Of a DNA stretch of 64,000 nt, positions 59,045 through 64,000 are shown in pieces. The stretch is from assembly GCF_005869225.1 (NCBI RefSeq), contig NZ_SWFP01000002.1, positions 1 through 64,000 of the forward strand, given 5' to 3'. The stretch is from Dyadobacter bucti. Its GTDB lineage: Bacteria; Bacteroidota; Bacteroidia; Cytophagales; Spirosomataceae. The position numbers and the translations under genes are program-made. The notes beneath the pieces are model-generated. The model had not been told where the DNA came from, did no database searches, and saw only the letters and a program-made list of their open reading frames with translations. Position 1 is the stretch's first letter. Every line of letters starts with the position of its first letter.

Positions 59045-59455
59045 ATGAACAACGGACGTTTCGCTATATCGGTGCACATATTGACCTTGCTGGCCGTTTC
59101 GGAGGATGAATGGACTTCTTCTGAATATCTGGCCGGCAGCATCAACATTAACCCTGTGATGGTTCGGAAAGAACTGGGTAATCTTCGTCTTCGTGGCCTT
59201 GTTGCGAGTAAAGAAGGCAAATCCGGTGGCAGCCGCCTCGCCAAACCAGCCTCCCAGATCTTTATGTCGGAGATTTATGAAGCCGTAAAACAGCAGGATT
59301 TGCTTGGCAAAGGCATTAATTCGCCCAATCCGGCTTGCCCTGTTGGCAAAAAGATCAACGAGCATCTGGACAATCTGTACGAAGAAGCGGAAAAAACACT
59401 GCTTCTCAGCCTTGGAAAGAAATCACTGGCTGAATTTGCGAAGAAATTCAATTAA
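59045..59455 (+). CDS. Rrf2-family transcriptional regulator (YwnA-like)
   Basis: 136 residues. MNNGRFAISVHILTLLAVSE then a winged helix (EYLAGSININPVMVRKELGN, GGSRLAKP). One conserved Cys (NPACPVG) rather than the three of iron-sulfur Rrf2 proteins, so it may be a redox or small-molecule sensor instead of a cluster protein. Flanked by two identical operators. Confidence 0.85.
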   Translation: MNNGRFAISVHILTLLAVSEDEWTSSEYLAGSININPVMVRKELGNLRLRGLVASKEGKSGGSRLAKPASQIFMSEIYEAVKQQDLLGKGINSPNPACPVGKKINEHLDNLYEEAEKTLLLSLGKKSLAEFAKKFN

Positions 59456-59470
59456 TTTTTTTAGCTAAAA

Positions 59471-59491
59471 CTGTAACATTTAAAATTACAG
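59471..59491 (+). promoter_or_regulatory. Rrf2 operator CTGTAA-N9-TTACAG (reductase promoter)
   Basis: Same 6-9-6 inverted repeat as at 59023-59043, 28 bases before the reductase ATG. Confidence 0.7.
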
Positions 59492-59519
59492 AAATACAAA
59501 ACCACTTAAAAAAACGCAA

Positions 59520-60173
59520 ATGAAAGTAGCATTAATCGGAGCAACAGGCTTTGTTGGCTCCCACATTCTGAATGAATTGATCTCCCGCGGCCACCACGTC
59601 GTTGCGCTCGTGCGTAATCCTGCCAAATTCTCACCTGAAAGCGACCTTGTGGAGGTTAAAAAGGCCGACGTACTGAACTCCGAAGAAGTAGCCGCTGCGG
59701 TGGAGGGAACCGACGCGGTAATCAGCGCATACAATTCCGGCTGGACCAACCCGAATATCTACGCGGAGTACCTTGCAGGCTCTAAATCGATACAGGAAGG
59801 TGTAAAAAAATCCGGTGTAAAAAGAATACTGATCCTGGGCGGTGCCGGAAGCCTCGAAATTGCCCCCGGCCAGCAATTGATCGACACCGCGAATTTTCCT
59901 GCGGAATACAAACCGGGGGCGAACGCCGCGAGGGAATACCTGAATATCCTCAAAGAGGAAAAAGATCTCGACTGGACATTTTTAAGCCCGGCAATCGAAA
60001 TGCACCAGGGTACTTCCGGGATAAAAAAAGGTGTTTACCGCACCGGACTGGACAACCCTGTATTCGATGAAAATGGTCGTAGCATCATTTCCGCCGAAGA
60101 TCTTGCAGTGGCAATTGTCGACGAAATCGAGCAATCGAACTTCATAAAGAAGCGGTTTACGGCCGCCTACTAA
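59520..60173 (+). CDS. NAD(P)-binding oxidoreductase (YwnB/NmrA-like)
   Basis: 217 residues. Rossmann motif GATGFVGSHI at the start, later RILILGGAGSLEIAPG and DWTFLSPAIEMHQG; atypical short-chain dehydrogenase without the usual YxxxK. Next to an Rrf2 regulator with a matching operator, as in the ywnA-ywnB pair of Bacillus. Substrate unknown. Confidence 0.82.
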   Translation: MKVALIGATGFVGSHILNELISRGHHVVALVRNPAKFSPESDLVEVKKADVLNSEEVAAAVEGTDAVISAYNSGWTNPNIYAEYLAGSKSIQEGVKKSGVKRILILGGAGSLEIAPGQQLIDTANFPAEYKPGANAAREYLNILKEEKDLDWTFLSPAIEMHQGTSGIKKGVYRTGLDNPVFDENGRSIISAEDLAVAIVDEIEQSNFIKKRFTAAY

Positions 60174-60201
60174 TTAAAAGTACATACTTAATTGAAAGTT
60201 C

Positions 60202-60239
60202 AAACCATTTAATACTACCTGGTAAGTATTAAATGGTTT
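60202..60239 (+). terminator. Hairpin terminator after the reductase
   Basis: AAACCATTTAATACT (60202-60216), 8-base loop, AGTATTAAATGGTTT (60225-60239): perfect 15-bp stem followed by T. Confidence 0.75.
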
Positions 60240-60460
60240 TTATGTTAAGTAGCCTTCCACATTGTACATAAGTACCGTAAAACCGGCTCCATATCGCCCT
60301 GCCATGACATTTAATACATACGAAAAGAACTAAAAATACATTTAGTAGGAAATGCGGCAAATGTATCTATGGCAGTGAGTATAATTTATCCGCGGATTTT
60401 TCGGTTTGTGAGTCAATTTGCGGTTCTTTGCACCCCATTTGTACCAACCTGTTCAACGGA

Positions 60461-61783
60461 ATGAAATTACGGCTCCTCAGCCTCATACTTGTTTGCAACC
60501 TGATTTTTTCGGGCGAGTCGGTCGCCCAGCGCTTTCTTATGGACCTGGTGGATACCACCAACCAGATGGGAAAGGGCATGCTATCCATCTATGAACGCTA
60601 TAACCGGGTTCGGATCAGCGGGTATATCCAGCCTCAGTTTCAATTAATTACCAAAGAAGGTGCGGAAACTTATGGTGGAGGCAATTTTTCACCCATGTCC
60701 AACAACCGCTTCATGCTGCGCCGCGGCCGTCTGCGGGTTGACTATGCACATTTAAATGAACGTTCGGAACCTACCTCCTACTTTGTGTTCCAGTTCGACG
60801 GAACCGAAAGAGGCGTTGCGATCCGCGATTTCTGGGGACGTTTTTATGAGAATAAATACAAAATGTTCGCCCTCACGACAGGAATGTTTGCACGTCCGTT
60901 CGGCTATGAGGTAAACCTGTCCTCGGCCAACCGCGAAACGCCCGAACGTGGCAGAATGTCGCAGATCCTTATGAGAACGGAGCGGGATATCGGGGCAATG
61001 CTCACGGTCAGCAGCCGGAAAGATCACGGGCTCTTTACAGTCCTGAAACTAGATCTGGGTGTTTTTAACGGCCAGGGAATGTCAGGGCCAATGGACTACG
61101 ACAGCCACAAGGATGTGATCGGGCGACTCAGCCTGAAACCTACCAAAATACAAAGTTTCAACGGAGCAACGTTTTCAGCGGCTGTCTCGGGTTACTGGGG
61201 CGGAATTACCAGCCAGTCGGCCGTACTGAACAAAACACGGCAACAGTCGGGTGAATATTACATGGTACGCGACTCGTCGGCGAACAATTTCAGAAAGGTC
61301 GCCCCACGTAACTATGCCGGCGCGGATGCACAGTTTTCAATCCCCAACCGCAAGGGAGAGACAGAATTCCGGGCGGAATACATACGTGGAAGACAAACTG
61401 CGACATTTGCATCCAGCGAAACGCCGGGTGTTTACCCGGTAACAAATGGCGTCAAAGATCCGCTCTACATCCGTAATTTTGATGGCGCATACTTTTATTT
61501 CCTGCAAAACCTCGGAAGCGAGGAGCACCAGATTGTGATGAAATATGATTGGTATGATGCCAATACCAGCGTGTCGGGCCGCCAGGTTTCCAGCGCAAAC
61601 GGTTTCAGCAAAGCGGATTTGCGCTATGACACCGTGGGAATGGGATACGTTTATATCCCCAATTCCTCCCTCAAATTCACATTCTATTATGATTTTGTAA
61701 GAAACGAATCCTCTTCCATCACCGGCTTTGAGCAAGACGTCGCCGACGACATTTTCACCTGCCGCGTACAGTACAACTTCTAA
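60461..61783 (+). CDS. Outer-membrane porin (phosphate-selective O/P type)
   Basis: 440 residues from ATG 60461. Signal peptide (LRLLSLILVCNLIFSGESVA), then beta-barrel with RISGYIQPQFQL, RFMLRRGRLRVDY and a C-terminus ending QYNF (terminal Phe). This is the porin family near OprO/OprP. Ion selectivity cannot be judged. Confidence 0.82.
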   Translation: MKLRLLSLILVCNLIFSGESVAQRFLMDLVDTTNQMGKGMLSIYERYNRVRISGYIQPQFQLITKEGAETYGGGNFSPMSNNRFMLRRGRLRVDYAHLNERSEPTSYFVFQFDGTERGVAIRDFWGRFYENKYKMFALTTGMFARPFGYEVNLSSANRETPERGRMSQILMRTERDIGAMLTVSSRKDHGLFTVLKLDLGVFNGQGMSGPMDYDSHKDVIGRLSLKPTKIQSFNGATFSAAVSGYWGGITSQSAVLNKTRQQSGEYYMVRDSSANNFRKVAPRNYAGADAQFSIPNRKGETEFRAEYIRGRQTATFASSETPGVYPVTNGVKDPLYIRNFDGAYFYFLQNLGSEEHQIVMKYDWYDANTSVSGRQVSSANGFSKADLRYDTVGMGYVYIPNSSLKFTFYYDFVRNESSSITGFEQDVADDIFTCRVQYNF

Positions 61784-62235
61784 GCTTTAAACCGCTCGTC
61801 CAGTACCTTTTTCCGGTAAGCAAATATCCCGAGTACTTCATTCCTGACAAGCAGGGTATCCACGATGTTACCAATAAACCCGAAGGGAAGTTTGTAATGG
61901 AGGATATCCTCCATCAAAACCCCTCCCGGAACTTCTGTAAATCTGTGCTGATGGTGCCAAAATGCATATGGCCCAAACCGCTGCTCATCGACAAAATACT
62001 GTCTGTCAGCAACATGTGTGATCTCTGTGCACCACTTTAATGGAATCCCGAAAAGAGGCCGAACAATGTAGCGGATAATCTGGCCCGCATACATTTTTTC
62101 TCCGTGGTGGGAAGAGGTTACCACAAATCCCATTTTAGCGGGTGTTATTTCTTTTAGATTGGCCGGATTGGAAAAGAATTCCCACGCCTCATCCAGCGAT
62201 ATGGGCAGTTCCTGCGTAAAATATAATTCCTGCAT
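61780..62235 (-). CDS. SRPBCC ligand-binding protein
   Basis: 151 residues, ATG 62235. START-like fold: LDEAWEFFSNPANLKEITP (opening), YFVDEQRFGPYAFWHHQHRF in the core, and a C-terminal helix. Convergent with the porin (4-base overlap). The ligand is unknown; such proteins are often annotated as cell-division inhibitor-like. Confidence 0.72.
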   Translation of the reverse strand: MQELYFTQELPISLDEAWEFFSNPANLKEITPAKMGFVVTSSHHGEKMYAGQIIRYIVRPLFGIPLKWCTEITHVADRQYFVDEQRFGPYAFWHHQHRFTEVPGGVLMEDILHYKLPFGFIGNIVDTLLVRNEVLGIFAYRKKVLDERFKA

Positions 62236-62355
62236 GAATGAAAACAATGTTTGTCGAATATACGTAAACTATCAGGCCAGTACATAAAATACATTGGACA
62301 TGGCACGATTTTGGGACAAAAAATGAGAGTATCCAATTGAAAACCTGAAACCGTT

Positions 62356-62802
62356 ATGAACCGAGAACTGATTGCCACAACATCCATCTCTATTTACGCC
62401 AGTCCGTCAGCTGTATGGAAAGCGCTGATCGATCCGGATCTGGTAAAACAATACATGCATGGCACCATCGTGAACTCCGCATGGAAAGTAGGTAGCCCGA
62501 TTACCTTCACCGGCGAGTGGGAAGGTAAACCTTATCAGGATAAAGGAACGATCCTTGAAATAATCCCGGAAAGGGTTTTGAGTTTCAGTTTCTGGAGTCC
62601 GCTTTTCGGAACTGAGGATTTCGAAGATAATTACACCATCGTTACGTATCACGTTTCGGAGTATGATGACGAAACGACGCTGACCATCACGCAGGATAAT
62701 CTGGAAAGTGATGAAAAAGTGGTTGCAGCGGAGGAAAACTGGATGAAAGTGGGCCGTAAAATCAAAAACATGCTGGAAGAGCAGTCCAAGCATGTTTTGT
62801 AA
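62356..62802 (+). CDS. SRPBCC protein, AHSA1 type
   Basis: 148 residues. SISIYASPSAVWKALIDPDL opening, then GEWEGKPYQDKGTI and TITQDNLESDEKVVAAEENW and a final amphipathic helix. AHSA1/Aha1-like START fold. Ligand or partner unknown. Confidence 0.8.
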   Translation: MNRELIATTSISIYASPSAVWKALIDPDLVKQYMHGTIVNSAWKVGSPITFTGEWEGKPYQDKGTILEIIPERVLSFSFWSPLFGTEDFEDNYTIVTYHVSEYDDETTLTITQDNLESDEKVVAAEENWMKVGRKIKNMLEEQSKHVL

Positions 62803-62806
62803 GAAA

Positions 62807-62843
62807 TGACTTTCCAGGTTTGACTAAATACCCTGGAAAGTCA
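62807..62843. terminator. Bidirectional hairpin between convergent genes
   Basis: TGACTTTCCAGG and CCTGGAAAGTCA form a perfect 12-bp stem around a 13-base loop, between the AHSA1 and tex stops. Confidence 0.7.
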
Positions 62844-62852
62844 CGCCGTTTT

Positions 62853-64000
62853 CTATAATTTCATACTGAGCGCAATCCGCTTTCTGGCAAGATCCACTTC
62901 GGTAACTTTAACACTTACGATCTGCTGAAGCTTAACCACCTCATTCGGATCGCGGATAAACTTGTCGGCCATTTGCGATACGTGCACGAGTCCGTCCTGC
63001 TTCACACCGACATCAACAAAAGCACCGAAGGCTGTAATGTTGGTGACGATCCCGGGCAGCACCATGCCTACCTTCAGGTCTTCGGGTTTACGGACCGAAC
63101 TGTCAAACTCAAATTTCTTGACCGCTGCCCTCGGGTCGCGCGACGGCTTTTCCAGCTCCGATAATATATCCATCAGCGTAGGCAGTCCAACTGAGTCACT
63201 GATGTATCTTTCTGGCTTTACTTGCTTGCGTAATTCTCCTTTTTGTACCAGATCCTTCACCGTGGTACCCACATCTTTCGCCATTTTCTCCACCAGATCG
63301 TACCTTTCCGGATGTACTGCACTGTTATCCAATGGATTAACACCATTTTCTATTCTCAAAAACCCCGCCGCCTGCTCAAAAGCCTTTGCACCGAGACGGG
63401 GAACTTTTAAAAGTTGCTGGCGTGATTTGAAATTTCCGTTTTTGGCCCGAAAATCTACGATATTCTGCGCTAAAGCGGGTCCAAGGCCCGATACATACCG
63501 CAATAAGTGCTTACTTGCCGTGTTGAGATTTACGCCTACGGAATTTACGCAGCTTTCCACGACTACATCCAAAGCATTCTTCAATGCAGTTTGGTCTACA
63601 TCATGCTGGTACTGCCCTACTCCTATTGACTTCGGATCAATTTTCACAAGCTCGGCAAGCGGATCCATCAGCCTCCGCCCGATCGACACCGAACCGCGTA
63701 CTGTAACATCCTTGTCGGGAAATTCTTCCCGGGCAACATCCGAAGCCGAATAAATGGATGCCCCCTGCTCGCTGACCATATACAAACCAACCTCCTCCGT
63801 TTTCCCCAGACCCACCAGCAACTTCCTCACAAAATCCTCCGTCTCCCTCCCGGCAGTTCCATTCCCGACAGCCACTGCTTCCACTTTCCATTTCTGGATC
63901 AATGCCGAGACAGTTTGTCCCGCCTCTGCAGCTTTATCAAAAGGATAGATCACCTGGTCGGACAGCAGATTACCCTGGCTGTCGAGCACCACTACTTTAC
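62853..64000 (-). CDS. tex: Tex-like RNA-binding transcription accessory protein (5' end beyond window)
   Basis: The visible C-terminal part (about 382 residues) continues past 64000. AVGNGTAGRETEDF is the YqgF/RuvC-like part, then LNTASKHLLRYVSGLGPALA and DFRAKNGNFKSRQQLLKVPR the helix-hairpin-helix pair, and a C-terminal S1 domain (LKVGMVLPGIVTNITAFGAF, then VDVGVKQDGLVHVSQMADKF). A transcription accessory factor. Confidence 0.88.
   Translation of the reverse strand, partial: KVVVLDSQGNLLSDQVIYPFDKAAEAGQTVSALIQKWKVEAVAVGNGTAGRETEDFVRKLLVGLGKTEEVGLYMVSEQGASIYSASDVAREEFPDKDVTVRGSVSIGRRLMDPLAELVKIDPKSIGVGQYQHDVDQTALKNALDVVVESCVNSVGVNLNTASKHLLRYVSGLGPALAQNIVDFRAKNGNFKSRQQLLKVPRLGAKAFEQAAGFLRIENGVNPLDNSAVHPERYDLVEKMAKDVGTTVKDLVQKGELRKQVKPERYISDSVGLPTLMDILSELEKPSRDPRAAVKKFEFDSSVRKPEDLKVGMVLPGIVTNITAFGAFVDVGVKQDGLVHVSQMADKFIRDPNEVVKLQQIVSVKVTEVDLARKRIALSMKL

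Overview
The right 25 kb (about 39.1-64 kb) is ordinary chromosome of a Bacteroidota member, most likely Cytophagales and Dyadobacter-like (genus is inference). The signs are type IX secretion tails, a gliding-motility-type C-terminal domain, mostly absent Shine-Dalgarno (SD) sequences, and TAnnTTTG-type -7 boxes. The left 39 kb is a siphovirus-type prophage. It ends in the 3' half of a tRNA-fMet gene (CAU) at 39109-39148. The matching end, with the intact tRNA, should lie left of the window. The window opens inside the right end of an IS3-family element (1-127).

Prophage layout. Divergent early promoters lie at 31.5 kb. Rightward (31.6-36.6 kb) is a recombination and anti-host operon: ERF annealing protein, GapR-like DUF2312 protein, HNH homing nuclease, SSB, NinB, a DUF968-like nuclease and ArdC antirestriction protein. 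Leftward (31.5 down to 0.2 kb) come a small HTH protein, RusA, DUF1376 replication protein, DnaB-like helicase, HNH nuclease, small proteins, TerS, TerL, DUF4055 portal, Mu-F-like head protein, scaffold, capsid, connectors, tail tube, G/GT tail chaperones with a -1 frameshift site, tape measure, tail tip and fibre, then holin, SAR lysozyme and Rz/Rz1. An integration module (36.6-38.9 kb: small proteins, an excisionase-like HTH protein and a Bacteroidota-type tyrosine recombinase) joins the phage to the chromosome.

The phage is a mosaic. Its body uses strong SD sites (often within ACCAAGGAGA), ATGA coupling, TTG/GTG starts and sigma70-like TTGACA / TAnnnT promoters, and carries a GapR family member. 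These are proteobacterial, especially alphaproteobacterial, traits. The integration module and several scattered single cargo genes (848, 1859, 19007, 23840, 28575, 29909 and 30399) lack SD sites, and a few have Bacteroidota-type -7 boxes. One cargo gene is an Abi-alpha (DUF4393) abortive-infection protein. The simplest reading is a proteobacterial-type phage that acquired Bacteroidota integration and cargo genes.

Chromosomal part: an ABC exporter; an alkylation-repair cluster (Oxygenase-NA, Ada-type zinc domain, AlkA glycosylase); DNA polymerase III delta; ACP phosphodiesterase; SlyD; dCMP deaminase; a DUF922-like secreted protein; ComEC; an M43 protease with a type IX tail; PhoH; replicative DnaB; RlmD-type methyltransferase; a large gliding-type surface protein; DoxX; aldo/keto reductase; an Rrf2 regulator and NAD(P)-binding reductase that share a CTGTAA-N9-TTACAG operator; an outer-membrane porin; two SRPBCC proteins; and the 3' part of tex.
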